Assembly: GCF_012395185.1 (NCBI RefSeq)
Contig: NZ_JAAZTU010000010.1
Location: 1-64,000 of the forward strand
DNA: 64,000 nucleotides
Source of the DNA: Vibrio aestuarianus
Lineage (GTDB): Bacteria; Pseudomonadota; Gammaproteobacteria; Enterobacterales; Vibrionaceae
Direction: 5' to 3'
Under the pieces are notes generated by a model, which was given only the letters and a program-made list of their open reading frames with translations, did no database searches and had not been told where the DNA came from. The position numbers and the translations under genes are program-made. Shown piece after piece: positions 43,913 to 55,650 of this stretch. Positions within the stretch are counted from its first letter, which is position 1. The number at the start of each line of letters is the position of its first letter.

Positions 43913-46828
43913 TTACGCCGCTACGTATTTAGAGATATCAACGCTATCGATCTGCTCTGCGGCCATAAATTGCTCGGCATATTGCTGATAAATCCCCGAT
44001 GTCAGAAATAGCTTAAATAGCTGGGCATCAATATGCTGATCCTTAGCCATAAAACTCATGATGTTAATCGACTCAGACAATGTTTTCGCTTTCTTATAAG
44101 GTCGATCAGAACTGGTGAGTGCTTCAAAAATATCGGCAATCGCCATAATTCTTGCTGTAAGTGGCATTTCCTCGGCTTTAAGCCCCATAGGGTAACCTGT
44201 GCCATCCATTTTTTCATGATGTCCACCAGCAATACTTGGAATATTTTTCATTGAGCTGGGGAACGGTAATCGCTCTAACATTTTTATTGTTTGAATAATG
44301 TGGTCGTTGATGATGAACCGCTCTTCCTCTGTCAAGGTGCCGCGTTGAATAGATAAATTATACCGCTCCCCCAAATTAGCTTGATATTGGGGTTTTACCA
44401 TAGAGAACCGAAGGTCGGTTTCAGTAATAACTTTCCAATCAATAAGATGCTCAGGCTTATCTTGTAAAAGCTTCTCTTGCACTGGTAGTGACTCTGGTTT
44501 GTCTGAGTAACGTTCTGCCTCTACCCATGACAGACCAAGTCGGTTGCTGAGTGTTCTGACCCATGAACGGTTACCAATTTGTCCAATACGTTCAATTGAC
44601 TCATGAGATAAAAACTCCCCCCCCTGATTAACCTGTGCAATAAAGGCAAATTCATCATCCAACTGCTGCCACTGTAATTCTAATTGCTGGCGTAATTCTG
44701 TTGGTAATTCATTCTTCAGCGCTATTTTATACATCTTAATTTCAGCATCTCGTTTTAGCACTTCAAAGCGTGTTCGTATTTCATGAATTCGGTTATATAT
44801 CGTTTCTAACTTCACCGATTTATCAACCACATACTCTGGTGTAGTTATTTTCCCACAGTCATGTAACCATGCTGCAATGCGCAACTCTTCCCACTCTTCT
44901 TCATTTAAGCGAAAACCCCTATAAGTATCATCGTTATCATGAGCCGCTTTTGCCAACCACTGAGTTAATACCGGGACTCGTTGGCAATGGTTACCTGTGT
45001 AGGGAGATTTGGTATCAATCGTGCTCGCCATTAACTGAATAATTGAATCTAATAATGCTTTTTGCTCCGCCGACATTTTACGCGCTTCAATTGTAACTGA
45101 TATATAACCTGTCAGCGCTTCAATAAAATGAAGTTGATGAGTAAGGATACGCTGCTTATTTTCTTCCGAGGAAGAAAAGCCGATCGTACCAATCACGTTT
45201 CGTCTACGATCAAGCAATGGAAAAAAAAGATACCAGTCTGATGGCTGCGCAATGGGCTTGGACGAGAATTTACGTAGTTGCTTAGCCGATATTGCAACAT
45301 AAGTCTGTTGTCTAATAAGTTTATCCATCAATTGCTTTAGACGCTCATCATCAACATCTAAGGTTTGGTATTGTTCAACATTACGCTCTCCCGTACCCTC
45401 AGCCCAAACATAGTGTGGAACCAGTTTGTTTTTTTCTGAATCTAAGAGATAAACGAACGTTCCTTTTGAACCTGTTGCGCGTGCGGTATCTTTACACACT
45501 CTCCCCAAAAGTTGTTCGAGATTGTGTTCTTGTGCGATAGCATTGGTCATGGAGATAAAGCGGCTGAGTGTATTTTGCATCCCTGACAAAGAACCGCGCA
45601 GCTCATTGATTTCTTTAATGTTTGAAGGGGATAAAGGCGATACTGTAAAGTCCAACTTTTCAATAGACTTCGCTTTTAGCGATGCTTGTTTGATTGGCTT
45701 CGATACCCATCGAGATACATAATAGATCATCGGTAATAAAATCAGGAGTAACAAAAATGAGCTTAGCAATGCATTAAATAAGATCTCTTCACCACTATCA
45801 AATAAGTCCGAAGCTCGGGCGATAATCAAAAGATACAAATCTTCTTTCTTATAAATTGGGATATTCACCACCTGGGTGTACCACAGATCCCCATTTATCC
45901 ACTCACTATGTAGCGTATTCTTTTCACTCTTAGATTCACTAGCATGATACTCAATAGCTGACAACATCACGGCTTCATTAATGTTCTTGACCATAGGCTC
46001 ACTTTGATTGCTAAAATTAGCCTGCTTGTCAAATACCGAAGGGTCACTATAGGCATAAACATACTCACTGCTGTCATAAAGTACACGTATAGAAGACGGT
46101 TTTTTCAGCGTTTGCTGTAAAGTTCGCGACAGTTCCTTAGATAACAAATTAGCAGACACGACGGCACCAGAAGCATGTCGTTGACTCACATCCAAGCCAA
46201 ATTGACCAAGTTTTTGTGAATAGTGAGGAACTGAGATATTAACCCCGTTTATTTTGGTATTTTGAAACCAAGAAAAAGTACGGCTATCAGTCCTGTTATC
46301 GACACTGCTTGTGGTAGCAAGCCACTGTTTATTCCCATCATAAAAAAGATGTGTATTCTCTTTCGTGGTAAACGAGTGGTTTTCGACCATAAACATCGTA
46401 TTCGCTGGGGCATCAAAATCGCTGTTTTTAATATCAGGACCAAACATAGTCACAACAAATAAGTCCCCATTTGGATAACCAACTTGATAAACCGAATCTG
46501 CGGTTGAATCAGCTAACAATTCAAATATCACGGGCACAAATTTTTTACGTTCTTCAATATTGTTCGCCGTCATCAAATCAGATGATGATAGCCCACGAAC
46601 CGCAGAAAAGACCGAATGGTATTTCGCTGAGAATATCGTGTGAGTTTCACTGGCAATACGCTCAAACAACGCCTGATTTGACTGCAATAACATTTTGTTC
46701 AAACTGTTTTGCGTCAGCCAAATCTGAGTTGTACTAACCACAATGGCAACTGCAAAAAATAGCACCGAAACATAAACACGAATTGAAAAATTGAAGTTCG
46801 GCAGAATGCGACTTTTTCCAAATGCCAT
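43913..46828 (-). CDS. Membrane HD-GYP cyclic-di-GMP phosphodiesterase with Cache-type sensor
   Basis: A 971-residue protein: TM1 at about 17-36, a large periplasmic Cache-like sensor at 40-360, TM2 at about 362-385, a HAMP region, a GAF domain at about 440-590, and an HD-GYP domain at 610-940 with HDCGK, an insert of about 200 residues, and [11 protein letters not shown]. The GYP motif marks hydrolysis of cyclic di-GMP. The same window encodes a GGDEF enzyme at 23086. It stands alone. Confidence 0.93.
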   Translation of the reverse strand: MAFGKSRILPNFNFSIRVYVSVLFFAVAIVVSTTQIWLTQNSLNKMLLQSNQALFERIASETHTIFSAKYHSVFSAVRGLSSSDLMTANNIEERKKFVPVIFELLADSTADSVYQVGYPNGDLFVVTMFGPDIKNSDFDAPANTMFMVENHSFTTKENTHLFYDGNKQWLATTSSVDNRTDSRTFSWFQNTKINGVNISVPHYSQKLGQFGLDVSQRHASGAVVSANLLSKELSRTLQQTLKKPSSIRVLYDSSEYVYAYSDPSVFDKQANFSNQSEPMVKNINEAVMLSAIEYHASESKSEKNTLHSEWINGDLWYTQVVNIPIYKKEDLYLLIIARASDLFDSGEEILFNALLSSFLLLLILLPMIYYVSRWVSKPIKQASLKAKSIEKLDFTVSPLSPSNIKEINELRGSLSGMQNTLSRFISMTNAIAQEHNLEQLLGRVCKDTARATGSKGTFVYLLDSEKNKLVPHYVWAEGTGERNVEQYQTLDVDDERLKQLMDKLIRQQTYVAISAKQLRKFSSKPIAQPSDWYLFFPLLDRRRNVIGTIGFSSSEENKQRILTHQLHFIEALTGYISVTIEARKMSAEQKALLDSIIQLMASTIDTKSPYTGNHCQRVPVLTQWLAKAAHDNDDTYRGFRLNEEEWEELRIAAWLHDCGKITTPEYVVDKSVKLETIYNRIHEIRTRFEVLKRDAEIKMYKIALKNELPTELRQQLELQWQQLDDEFAFIAQVNQGGEFLSHESIERIGQIGNRSWVRTLSNRLGLSWVEAERYSDKPESLPVQEKLLQDKPEHLIDWKVITETDLRFSMVKPQYQANLGERYNLSIQRGTLTEEERFIINDHIIQTIKMLERLPFPSSMKNIPSIAGGHHEKMDGTGYPMGLKAEEMPLTARIMAIADIFEALTSSDRPYKKAKTLSESINIMSFMAKDQHIDAQLFKLFLTSGIYQQYAEQFMAAEQIDSVDISKYVAA

Positions 46829-47035
46829 AATGTGTTCCCAAAAAAAGAAATGGATAAATTCATAGTAGGTTGTAACGCAATATAACGAAAACCGAATACA
46901 TAACTTGTTTGACTAATTTCTCACTATTAAACCATTGATAAAAAAACGGGGGCAACTCGCATAGTTGTCATCTCACTTTCCTTTAACAGCTTGACTTGCC
47001 TAATATAGCCCGCACATTTGCTGGGAGAAAAACTT

Positions 47036-47764
47036 ATGATACGAATGCTGACCGCACTGTATCCTTTAGTACTTTCAGGGTGCATAACTGTTACAGAAAA
47101 TCACCTTGCGCAGAACAGTGATTCAGAAATCAAGCATAATCCTATCGACATGGCTGAATCTCGTCTTGCGCTTGGTTTAGGCTATTTAGACAATGGCAAT
47201 ATGAGCAAAGCGCGTGAAAATTTAGAAAAAGCAATACACTATGCGCCAGATGATTATCGAACTCAGCTTGCCATGGCGCACTATCATGAAATGGTAGAGG
47301 AAACTGACGCCGCCCGGCATACTTACCATGCGGCGTTGAAAGCCCATCCGAAAAACGGCAATGTGCTCAATAACTACGGCACTTTTTTATGTAAGCAAGG
47401 ACAATATGAACAAGCCGACCAATTTTTCAACCAAGCCATAATTCAACCTGATTACTACCTCACGGCCTCGAGTTATGAAAACGCGGCCTTTTGCGCCTTG
47501 AAGTCAGGAAATGAGGAAAAAGCACGCTACTATTTTACTCGAACATTAAATCATGACCCCGATCGTATTCGTGCTGCACTACAACTGACAAAACTAGAAA
47601 TCAACGCCCAACAATATACTCAAGCTCGACTTCGTCTGATGCAATTAAACCAACGTTATGGTTATCAAAAAGCATCCTTACAACTATTGGTTGAACTGGA
47701 AAGAAAAGCAGGAAACACAACGTTAGAGAAAAAGTATCAGACATTACTCGATACTTTTTCTTAA
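47036..47764 (+). CDS. PilF/PilW-like TPR lipoprotein
   Basis: A 242-residue lipoprotein with lipobox LSGC (Cys16) and about four to five TPR units (MAESRLALGLGYLDNGNMSKA, HPKNGNVLNNYGTFLCKQGQ). This is the architecture of PilF/PilW, the pilotin that helps PilQ assemble in the outer membrane. The canonical gene usually sits beside rlmN/ispG, so this copy is likely a paralog. ATG 47036 follows GGGAGA. Confidence 0.85.
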   Translation: MIRMLTALYPLVLSGCITVTENHLAQNSDSEIKHNPIDMAESRLALGLGYLDNGNMSKARENLEKAIHYAPDDYRTQLAMAHYHEMVEETDAARHTYHAALKAHPKNGNVLNNYGTFLCKQGQYEQADQFFNQAIIQPDYYLTASSYENAAFCALKSGNEEKARYYFTRTLNHDPDRIRAALQLTKLEINAQQYTQARLRLMQLNQRYGYQKASLQLLVELERKAGNTTLEKKYQTLLDTFS

Positions 47765-47809
47765 CTGAAAGAGGCTAACTTTTGCTCAGTGCTACTCAAT
47801 AACTGAGAG

Positions 47810-48031
47810 TTACTTAATATTAGTAGGCCGACCATCTTTGCCACCTTTGCGATCTCGATAATGCGTCCTACGTAGTCGCTTTACTTTCTGGGAACGCTGA
47901 AGTTTTTTGTACTCTCGATACAAAATACGGATAAAAAAACCAAGCCCAACAACAAATAACAACGCAAATAAATAACCAAATGGCTGGCACAACCAGTCTG
48001 GTTGGCAAGGCATATAAATGTCAAATTCCAT
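47810..48031 (-). CDS. Small single-pass membrane protein
   Basis: A 73-residue product with one hydrophobic helix at about 18-36 (GYLFALLFVVGLGFFIRIL) and a very basic C-terminal tail (KKLQRSQKVKRLRRTHYRDR). The topology would place the tail in the cytoplasm. No known family. It follows rlmF in the same direction after a 63-nt gap. Confidence 0.55.
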   Translation of the reverse strand: MEFDIYMPCQPDWLCQPFGYLFALLFVVGLGFFIRILYREYKKLQRSQKVKRLRRTHYRDRKGGKDGRPTNIK

Positions 48032-48094
48032 ACCTCACTCCTATTATGCTGTTGCTCATTACTCTTTGATTGATAAACAGTTAGTTTGATTAGA

Positions 48095-49138
48095 CTAACA
48101 CTTTACCGCTAGCCACTGCTTGCGTTGGTTAGCATTTTGGAAACTCCACGCAATAAATCGACTCACTTTTTGCCCTTGTTGCATCTCAATGACTTTTACG
48201 CACTCGGCACCAACTTTATCTAGATTTTTCTTCATCCAACGAACATTGTCCTTTTTGGAGATCAAGGTTGTAAACCACAGTACTTGCTGCGCATAGTGTT
48301 TACTTTCAAACGCCATATTTTGAATAAAAGCCGCTTCACCACCGGGACACCATAACTCGGCTTTTTGTCCACCGAAGTTAAGCGTTGGCGACTTACCTTT
48401 ATTAACGCCTTGCGACACAAATTCTTGACCTTTTTTCGCTCGATTAGCTTGCAAGTTTTTCAGTTTTCGTTCTGTACCTTGTTGGGCTTGTGCCATGGAA
48501 GCGTGAAAAGGCGGATTACAAGTCGTCACATCGTAGCGTTCACCATTTTCAATAATCCCTTTAAAAATGTGCTTTGAATCTTGCTGTAATCGACATTCAA
48601 TACGCCCTATTAATGAAGGATTACCGGTAGCAATTAGGTGAGCAGCTTTGACTGAAACAGGGTCAACATCACTACCAATATAACGCCAACCATATTCGCT
48701 CACGCCAACAATAGGGTAAATACAGTTTGCTCCAACACCAATGTCTAACGCGGTCACTTGTTGATGCTTTAGCTCAGCGCACTCTTCTAATAGCAAGTCG
48801 GCGACTCGGTGAATGTAATCTGCGCGGCCAGGGATCGGTGGGCACAAATAGCCCTCAGGAATATCCCAGTTAACCACTTGGTAGTGAAGCGCCAACAGCG
48901 CCTTATTGAGCATTTTGACCGCGCTAGGATCAGCAAAGTTTATACTCGCCGCTCCCTTTGGGTTAGTGATCACATACGCTTCTAGCTCAGGCATAGCTTT
49001 AACTAACGCGGGAAAATCATATTGCCCACGGTGTTTGTTTCGAGGGTGTAACCCTTGCTTAATATGAGAATTAACCTGCTTATCCTGAACGGAGGAAACT
49101 TGGCGTTTTTTATGCTGGTGCGTCGTTTTAGGTGGCAT
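48095..49138 (-). CDS. rlmF: 23S rRNA m6A1618 methyltransferase
   Basis: A 347-residue methyltransferase with a SAM-binding motif ([16 protein letters not shown]), a second motif ([14 protein letters not shown]) and the NPPF catalytic tetrad in [11 protein letters not shown]. Length exceeds E. coli RlmF by about 40 residues because of a basic N-terminal extension. The ATG overlaps the stop of the upstream YgjP-like gene (TAATG). Confidence 0.95.
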   Translation of the reverse strand: MPPKTTHQHKKRQVSSVQDKQVNSHIKQGLHPRNKHRGQYDFPALVKAMPELEAYVITNPKGAASINFADPSAVKMLNKALLALHYQVVNWDIPEGYLCPPIPGRADYIHRVADLLLEECAELKHQQVTALDIGVGANCIYPIVGVSEYGWRYIGSDVDPVSVKAAHLIATGNPSLIGRIECRLQQDSKHIFKGIIENGERYDVTTCNPPFHASMAQAQQGTERKLKNLQANRAKKGQEFVSQGVNKGKSPTLNFGGQKAELWCPGGEAAFIQNMAFESKHYAQQVLWFTTLISKKDNVRWMKKNLDKVGAECVKVIEMQQGQKVSRFIAWSFQNANQRKQWLAVKC

Positions 49139-49641
49139 TATTGTCCCTCTTTTAAATCGAGATACATCATAAATAGTCGCGCATCTAACTCAAGTTGGTG
49201 ATAGTTGGGTTCCATGTGACAACAAAGCTGATAAAACGCTTTGTTGTGATCTTTCTCTTTAATATGAGCAAGTTCATGTACTACCAGCATACGTAATAAA
49301 GGTTCTGGCGCTTGTTTAAAGGCACTGGCGATGCGAATTTCATTTTTTGATTTTATTTTTCCACCATGCACTTTTGCCACATAACTGTGCAAACCTAATG
49401 CGTTGTTAATTATATGAATTTTATTGTCATATATCACTTTACTAATCGGTGGTGTCTTCTTCATATACTGGTTTTTAAGCTCAATGGCATAGGTGAATAA
49501 CGCTTTTTCGCTTTGAATCATATGTCGCTGCGGGTAGCGCTGTTCAAACCATGTGACTAGTTTTCCCGCCGTCACTAGCTGTTCGACCTGTGAAATGATA
49601 TGTGGTGGGTAACCTTGTATATAGCGAAGAGATGGATGCAT
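49138..49641 (-). CDS. YgjP-like zinc metallopeptidase
   Basis: A 167-residue DUF45/YgjP-type protein with the zinc-binding [11 protein letters not shown] and a later Glu-rich C-terminus ([13 protein letters not shown]). The motif HExxH is intact. It is translationally coupled to rlmF. Confidence 0.85.
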   Translation of the reverse strand: MHPSLRYIQGYPPHIISQVEQLVTAGKLVTWFEQRYPQRHMIQSEKALFTYAIELKNQYMKKTPPISKVIYDNKIHIINNALGLHSYVAKVHGGKIKSKNEIRIASAFKQAPEPLLRMLVVHELAHIKEKDHNKAFYQLCCHMEPNYHQLELDARLFMMYLDLKEGQ

Positions 49642-49812
49642 TGGATATCGACTGACAAAATAAAAGGCGCATAGTGTAACTGAATCACCTTATGCTTTCA
49701 TCTATCTCACCCGAATCCACAGGATAAGCACACTGAGAGGGAACAGTTGAAACCATGCTGCGCTATCGGTAAACTGCTCAGCCTTTTGAAATAGATCCAA
49801 TGAGTGAACCAC

Positions 49813-50043
49813 ATGAAACGCGTTGTCCTTTACGTTAAAGATAAATGCCCTCACTGCAAAGATGCACAACGCTACCTTGATGCCAAAGGCATCCAATATC
49901 GGCTATGCAACGCCAAAATGCAGCGTGGCCGTAAAGAACTAGACGCCATTGGTGCGCGCAGTGTCCCTGTTCTAAAAATTGGTGACCGAGTGCTGATTGG
50001 TTGGAACCCGACTAACTTCGAAAAAATCTACCAAAGCAACTAA
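49813..50043 (+). CDS. Glutaredoxin-like protein
   Basis: A 76-residue thioredoxin-fold protein, MKRVVLYVKDKCPHCKDAQ, with the redox motif CPHC near residue 12 and the cis-proline region SVPVLKIGD. It lies convergent to the LysR gene and divergent from the YgjP-like gene. A GTG at 49804 is the alternative start. Confidence 0.88.
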   Translation: MKRVVLYVKDKCPHCKDAQRYLDAKGIQYRLCNAKMQRGRKELDAIGARSVPVLKIGDRVLIGWNPTNFEKIYQSN

Positions 50044-50053
50044 CGCCTTGCAC

Positions 50054-50923
50054 CTAAACATATTGCTTCACGAACTCAATGAAGGTGCGATCTGCATTGG
50101 ATAGATAACCCTCTTTACGCCATGCTAACGCTAAATCTAACCAAACCGGTGGGTTAAAAGGCACAGCTTGAACATCCGCTTCGTTTTCCGTTACCAACTC
50201 GAGCAATGCCGTAATAGCATATTCATGCTTGACGATACTAAGTATCATCGGTAGCAAGTTGGTTTCAAAGGAGAAATTGGCGCAAAGCTTATGTTCTTTA
50301 CACACTTTGTCGATAAATTCTCGATGGAAGTAACCCGGTTTAAACATCACCAGTTCATGTTCAAAAAACGTATTAAAATCAATCGACGTTTGCTGCGCTA
50401 GCTCGTGCTGCTTACCGACTACTGCGACCATTTGCGATGACAGTAGAGGGTCAACTTCTAGATCGGGTGGAAGATCATGATTCAAAATTACGCCAATATC
50501 CAGCTCACCGCAAAGTAGCATTTTCCTAATCGACTGCGTACCCGCTTCAATTACCGTCATCTTCAAATTAGGAAAGTGACTTTTAAACGCCATGACAATT
50601 TCTGGAAAAAAGTATGACCCCATCATACTTGGCGCACCTAACCTAACTTCACCTTTTACCAAACCTTTGAGCTCATCCATCGCCAATTGCGCATCTTCTA
50701 ACTGCTGTAAAATTCGCGCAGCGTGTTCATACAGCACTTGGCCTTCGTGCGTTAACGTGACTTTGCGATCGTCTCGTTTAAACAGCACCACACCTAATTG
50801 CTGCTCAAATTTTTTAATGGAGATACTGAGCGCAGGCTGAGCTATGTGCAACATTCTGGCCGCAGATGTAAAGCTGCCGTAATTTGCAACAGCGGTAAAA
50901 TGTTTCAGGTGGCGAGTGTCCAT
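50054..50923 (-). CDS. LysR-family transcriptional regulator
   Basis: About 289 residues from ATG 50923 (MDTRHLKHFTAVANYGSFTS), with the winged HTH at 1-60 (AQPALSISIKKFEQQLG) and a periplasmic-binding-protein-like effector domain from about 90. An in-frame ATG at 50935 is possible. It diverges from an MFS transporter gene 117 bp away, the common arrangement of a LysR regulator with its target. Confidence 0.92.
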   Translation of the reverse strand: MDTRHLKHFTAVANYGSFTSAARMLHIAQPALSISIKKFEQQLGVVLFKRDDRKVTLTHEGQVLYEHAARILQQLEDAQLAMDELKGLVKGEVRLGAPSMMGSYFFPEIVMAFKSHFPNLKMTVIEAGTQSIRKMLLCGELDIGVILNHDLPPDLEVDPLLSSQMVAVVGKQHELAQQTSIDFNTFFEHELVMFKPGYFHREFIDKVCKEHKLCANFSFETNLLPMILSIVKHEYAITALLELVTENEADVQAVPFNPPVWLDLALAWRKEGYLSNADRTFIEFVKQYV

Positions 50924-51040
50924 AGATATTGGCATCCATCTAGATATGCAAAATATATAACGATGATAATTTTAATATATTTTATCAATTCAGAAAGCAC
51001 TGATATTGTGATCACGTTATTAAGAAATTGAGCAAAAATC

Positions 51041-52255
51041 ATGATTGAAGTCGGCAATAAAGCGTATCGAAAAGTGACCTTGGGTTTAGCTCTAGGCTCA
51101 TTTTTGGTGTTTTGTAATCTTTATCTTTTTCAGCCAATGCTGCCCTATTTGGCTACTCACTTTCATGTCTCCGAAACACAAATCAACTGGTTATTTGCTG
51201 CATCAACTCTCGCTTTATCAGTTAGCTTGGTGCCTTGGGCTATAGGTTCTGAAGCGATTGGTCGAAGAAAAGTGATGCTTATGGGTCTATTTATGATGCC
51301 GTTTATTGGCGGTTTGATGCTGATAAGCCAACAATTGTGGGTTTTAATATTGGCGCGCGCATTGATGGGAATTGCGCTAGCCGCCTTTGCCTCTGTTGCC
51401 GTGGCCTACATGGCTGAAGAGCTCACTCCTCAGGCTTTTAATCAAGCAATTGGTGGCTACATTGCGGCCAATTCACTTGGTGGGATCAGCGGACGTATTT
51501 TAGGGGGAATCCTGACTGACGCTTTTGGATGGCAACAAGCGGTTATCGTCATCGCCTTCATTACCTTTATCAGTGCTATCGTGGTCGTATTGTTGCTGCC
51601 AACCCAACAAAACTTTGTGCCACAGCGCGGACTATTTTTCCATCATAATCGCGCCTTATTGAAGCATCTATCCAATCGCACCCTCTGGTTTGCGATGTTA
51701 ATTGGCGGCACCAATTTCGCCCTATTTGTAAACCTATATTCGGTGATGGGTTTTAGGCTAGTAACGGAACCTTATTCACTGCCCATTGGCTTGGCTTCAT
51801 TGATTTTCCTATGCTACTTAGCCGGAACACTCAGTTCTAAATTGACTGCTCACTGGAGTAGACGCTATAACGCGATTTCAGGCATGATGCTAGGAGCACT
51901 GCTCAGTTTATCCGGCATGTGGTTAGCACTGGTTGAATCGATTCCATTGATGCTTATTGGGTTAATGCTGATAAGCTCTGGCGCGTTTTTTACCCATACG
52001 CTTGCTTACGCTTGGGTCAGCCAGAAGGCGACGAGCGCCAAAGCAACAGCGACTGCTCTTTATTTGATGCATTATTATGTTGGTGGCAGTATTGGCGGCT
52101 TCTTCTTACTCTATTGTTGGCAACATGGCGGATGGGCGATGGTAGTGTCTGGCGGTATGCTGCTCTACGCCATCATGTTCTATTTATGCTGGAAGCTTCA
52201 CCACTACGACCGTTCCCTCGCAAAGCCCTCAGCTATTGGTGAAGTCTTAGGTTAA
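51041..52255 (+). CDS. MFS transporter (YnfM/drug:H+ type)
   Basis: A 404-residue 12-TM transporter with MFS signatures (GSEAIGRRKVMLMGL between TM2 and TM3; AVAYMAEELTPQ). Substrate unknown, with efflux of a small compound or drug most likely. It is divergent from the LysR gene. The intergenic region contains a TGTGATCACG palindrome near 51007. Confidence 0.9.
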   Translation: MIEVGNKAYRKVTLGLALGSFLVFCNLYLFQPMLPYLATHFHVSETQINWLFAASTLALSVSLVPWAIGSEAIGRRKVMLMGLFMMPFIGGLMLISQQLWVLILARALMGIALAAFASVAVAYMAEELTPQAFNQAIGGYIAANSLGGISGRILGGILTDAFGWQQAVIVIAFITFISAIVVVLLLPTQQNFVPQRGLFFHHNRALLKHLSNRTLWFAMLIGGTNFALFVNLYSVMGFRLVTEPYSLPIGLASLIFLCYLAGTLSSKLTAHWSRRYNAISGMMLGALLSLSGMWLALVESIPLMLIGLMLISSGAFFTHTLAYAWVSQKATSAKATATALYLMHYYVGGSIGGFFLLYCWQHGGWAMVVSGGMLLYAIMFYLCWKLHHYDRSLAKPSAIGEVLG

Positions 52256-52298
52256 CTCATGCTATGCTTGCGCTAAATTCATCAGCGCAATTACAATC

Positions 52299-52871
52299 AT
52301 GAGCTCAACATTGAATACAGCGGTCATTACCGAACACGTCGAACAGTGGCTAAATGATGTCGTTATCGGTCTAAACCTCTGTCCTTTTGCCGCCAAGCCA
52401 CAGCGTAATCAACAGATTAAAACCTTTGTCAGTACGGCTGATACAGAAGAGTTATTACTGCAAGATATTCTTGAACAGTTGCTTGAGCTAGATGGCTGTG
52501 AGGCAAAAACACTAGAAACTACGTTAGTTGTAGTACCCAATATGCTGCAGGACTTTTTCGACTACAACCTATTTATCGACTGGGTTGAAGCGTTAATTCG
52601 TCAACAAGATTGGGAAGGTATCTTCCAAGTGGCAACCTTCCACCCTGACTACTGCTTCGGTGGCACCGAGCCTGAAGATGATGAGAACCTAACCAATCGC
52701 TCTCCATACCCTATATTTCACTTAATCCGTGAAGAGAGCATGGAAAGGGTGCTCAAGCACTACCCTAATCCAGAGGCGATACCTGACACCAATATTGAGC
52801 GCGTCAGTAACCTTAGTGAACAAGAACGTCAGCAACTTTTCCCCTATCTTTTTTTAAATAGTCGACAGTGA
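52299..52871 (+). CDS. DUF1415 protein
   Basis: A 190-residue protein: VEQWLNDVVIGLNLCPFAAK near residue 12-31, and CFGGTEPEDDENLTNRSPYP near 126-145, which are the conserved blocks of DUF1415. A conserved Cys and acidic cluster suggest enzyme activity, but function is unknown. It is read in the same direction as the MFS gene, 43 nt downstream. Confidence 0.88.
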   Translation: MSSTLNTAVITEHVEQWLNDVVIGLNLCPFAAKPQRNQQIKTFVSTADTEELLLQDILEQLLELDGCEAKTLETTLVVVPNMLQDFFDYNLFIDWVEALIRQQDWEGIFQVATFHPDYCFGGTEPEDDENLTNRSPYPIFHLIREESMERVLKHYPNPEAIPDTNIERVSNLSEQERQQLFPYLFLNSRQ

Positions 52872-52967
52872 TTTTCTGCGCGAAGCACGAAGCATAATTC
52901 GCAGCATCGCCGTCAGTTTGTTACTATGCGACGCAATCAATACCAACCAACACAATGGACCGAGATA

Positions 52968-53543
52968 ATGCATTTATCTAAGCTTACTCAAGAGATTTAC
53001 GATCACCTTTACCGCGATATCACAGAGTTTCGTAGCACCTTTGACCTACCTGTTGCTGATGCTGGCAGTTTAGACAGCAAAGCCGACACGCTACATACCT
53101 CACTGGCGATTGAAGAGTTGACTGAACTTGCAGAAGCCGACAATAAAACCGAACAAGCTGACGCGATTATCGACACGGTTTATGTGTTGATGGGCCGTTT
53201 AGTCCACCTAGGCCATAGTAATATTGCTGACAACCTTGCAATCAGCTACCTGATCGATTTGCTGCTTAATGTTGCCGTTAACCGTGGTATCGATTTTATC
53301 CCGTGCTGGGATGAAGTACACAGCTCAAACATGAGCAAAGTGTGCCGTAATGAAAAGGAATATGCCGAGACCAAAGCGTATTATGCAGAGCAAGGTATCG
53401 AACTCATGGCAGTACAGAAAGGCGATTATATTATTGCGAAATGCGCACAAGACTTCGCTTCTGACGCCAAAACCATTCGCCAAGGTAAAGTTCTAAAATC
53501 GGTTTACTACCGCCCAGCGGATCTAGCGTCACTGACGCAATAA
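52968..53543 (+). CDS. MazG-like nucleotide pyrophosphohydrolase
   Basis: A 191-residue all-alpha NTP-pyrophosphatase: EELTELAEAD and EQADAIIDTVYVLMG give the ExxE and ExxD metal-binding motifs of MazG/HisE folds near residues 48-75. It should hydrolyse (d)NTPs to NMP and PPi. ATG 52968 (MHLSKLTQEIYDHLY) is preferred to the in-frame ATG at 52926, which lacks a ribosome site. Confidence 0.85.
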   Translation: MHLSKLTQEIYDHLYRDITEFRSTFDLPVADAGSLDSKADTLHTSLAIEELTELAEADNKTEQADAIIDTVYVLMGRLVHLGHSNIADNLAISYLIDLLLNVAVNRGIDFIPCWDEVHSSNMSKVCRNEKEYAETKAYYAEQGIELMAVQKGDYIIAKCAQDFASDAKTIRQGKVLKSVYYRPADLASLTQ

Positions 53544-53552
53544 ATAAAAAAA

Positions 53553-53578
53553 ACCACCTTGTGGGAGCAAGGTGGTTA
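53553..53578 (-). terminator. Terminator-like hairpin, minus strand
   Basis: AACCACCTT / AAGGTGGTT, 9-bp stem, with eight T directly after it on the minus strand. It lies 200 nt downstream of btuD and just after the MazG-like gene, so it most likely terminates the B12 transport genes. Confidence 0.75.
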
Positions 53579-53779
53579 AAGAGACTTATAAAAGCCTAAC
53601 AAGAACGAGAATGTATCGATTCTAATAATGCGATTGGCATGCCAACTTTTCGTTTAACTCAACACATTGTTTTTGTTAGTCTTTTTTTCAACCAAGTTAG
53701 ACTCACTGATAAGCACATGCTCCAAAGTTGTGCTTAATGCACGAGAGTTGTGCTGTCGAACAAAAGTAATACACTACGG

Positions 53780-54550
53780 TTAATCAAAAATAAGATAGGG
53801 TTTACCTTCCACATCAACGTGTTTTACTTGCATTTGAAACACCTGACTTAATCGCTCACTGCTGAGCACTGTTTCCACCTCACCTAAACTTTGCAGAACT
53901 CCCCTTTCTAGCAACAGTGCGCTGTCTGCATGGCGCAATGTCCGATTCAAGTCATGGTTAGCCATAATCACCACAATACCTTGCTGTGCAATATGTTCAA
54001 TTAAACGATAAAGCAAAACCTCTTGTGCGATATCGAGCGGTGCACTCGGTTCATCCAAAATGAGCAATTTGGCGTATGGATTGATCGATGGCCAAATTTG
54101 TAAGCAGATTCCGGCCAAGCGAACACGTTGCCATTCCCCCCCCGAAAGCTGGTGAATTGAACGATGCAATTTATCTTCGATATTTAACAGGCGAGTAATG
54201 TCATTAACCGCTTGGTTAACGGCCTCTGAATGAAGATCTGCACAGCTTGGAATGGCTAACGAAAGGTATTGAAACACTTGTAGGTTAAAGGCTGGCTTAT
54301 CGCTTTGAGAAAGATACGCTCGATGTAACGACAAAGTCTCTAACGACACGTCATTAATATTAACATCACCAATTTGCACCATGCCTTTACTTTCAATAAC
54401 GCCTGCTAATGCCGCAAGCAGAGTACTTTTACCACTGCCATTAGGGCCAATAACGTGTAGCACCTCTCCTGCTTTGCAACGAAAAGAGAGCGGCAGTAAA
54501 CGCGCTCCTACTTGTAAACTGGTTACTTGCAACGTATTAACGTGAATCAT
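53780..54550 (-). CDS. btuD: Vitamin B12 ABC transporter ATPase
   Basis: A 256-residue ABC ATPase with Walker [10 protein letters not shown] near residue 33, signature LSGGEWQRV, Walker [13 protein letters not shown] and the H-loop [12 protein letters not shown]. Its start overlaps btuC by 14 nt. The periplasmic BtuF and the outer-membrane BtuB are not in the window. Confidence 0.93.
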   Translation of the reverse strand: MIHVNTLQVTSLQVGARLLPLSFRCKAGEVLHVIGPNGSGKSTLLAALAGVIESKGMVQIGDVNINDVSLETLSLHRAYLSQSDKPAFNLQVFQYLSLAIPSCADLHSEAVNQAVNDITRLLNIEDKLHRSIHQLSGGEWQRVRLAGICLQIWPSINPYAKLLILDEPSAPLDIAQEVLLYRLIEHIAQQGIVVIMANHDLNRTLRHADSALLLERGVLQSLGEVETVLSSERLSQVFQMQVKHVDVEGKPYLIFD

Positions 54551-55532
54551 GGTTTTTTAATAACATCCAAATAAAGATAGGAGCACCGAGCGTGGTAGTC
54601 ACCACACCAAGCGGTAGTTCAGCACTGATTAATGCCGTGCGTGCAATAATATCGGCAAACACCAATAACAGCGCACCAAACAATGCAGACATCGGCAACA
54701 AATAACGATTTTCAGAACCGAACGCCAAACGCAGTAAATGAGGAACCACTAGACCGACAAAACTTATCACCCCCCCCAAAGCTACTGCTGCACCAACCAA
54801 TACAGACACCGCTAAAATCAGTTTCCAGCGTAACCGTTCGACATCAACCCCTAACTGCCTAGCGTGTGTTTCTCCCAGCATTAATTTGTCCAAGGTTTTG
54901 CCCTGTAGCACAAGCCACGTAATAATCGGTAACGCTACAAGCGACAGCGTATGCTGATACCAACTTGCTCCACCAATACTGCCCATTAACCAGTAAACAA
55001 GCTGCCTTAAACCGAGATCATCACTAAAATAAAATGCCCAAGTGACGATCGCTCCAGACAAAATACCTAATGCGACACCAACCAATAAAAGGCGAGTCGT
55101 ACTCAAACGCATCGCTTTAGCCATGCTCACAAGCAGTAAGGTAAATACCATAGCGCCGATTACCGCTGATAGCATAAAGACTTCCGGTGAAGCCAAGGTT
55201 GGGAATAAGAATAAGACAATGACCATCGCGACACTGGCTCCTCCGGAAATACCCAACACACCAGGTTCTGCTAGCACATTACCTAATAAGACTTGTAAGG
55301 TTGCCCCTGACACCGCCAGCGATGCACCAATCACGATAGCGGACAATAGTCGAGGAGCTCGAAGCTGTGCCACAAGTTGCCATTCAAGTGAGGTGAGAGC
55401 CTGAAACGGAAAGATAAACACCTCTCCTATCATTAAATAGAGTGCGCTAAAGCCGACCAACAATGCCAACATCCAATACAAGGCAAAATGCCAACGGCGC
55501 TGTTTTTTTAAGAGTAACTGATTGAAGTTCAT
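54537..55532 (-). CDS. btuC: Vitamin B12 ABC transporter permease
   Basis: A 331-residue FecCD-family permease with about ten membrane helices ([40 protein letters not shown]). It imports cobalamin across the inner membrane with BtuD. ATG 55532 is preferred; a TTG at 55559 would add nine residues. It lies near cobSUC. Confidence 0.92.
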   Translation of the reverse strand: MNFNQLLLKKQRRWHFALYWMLALLVGFSALYLMIGEVFIFPFQALTSLEWQLVAQLRAPRLLSAIVIGASLAVSGATLQVLLGNVLAEPGVLGISGGASVAMVIVLFLFPTLASPEVFMLSAVIGAMVFTLLLVSMAKAMRLSTTRLLLVGVALGILSGAIVTWAFYFSDDLGLRQLVYWLMGSIGGASWYQHTLSLVALPIITWLVLQGKTLDKLMLGETHARQLGVDVERLRWKLILAVSVLVGAAVALGGVISFVGLVVPHLLRLAFGSENRYLLPMSALFGALLLVFADIIARTALISAELPLGVVTTTLGAPIFIWMLLKNHDSR

Positions 55533-55650
55533 GCACTTATTTGTATACAAGAGAAACAATAATGGCCTAACCTTACCGTTAAGCCATTAAAATAGAAAGC
55601 GCTATAGCCACAACCAGTCACCTTAAGCGCCTTAAAGTGATAACCATCGT

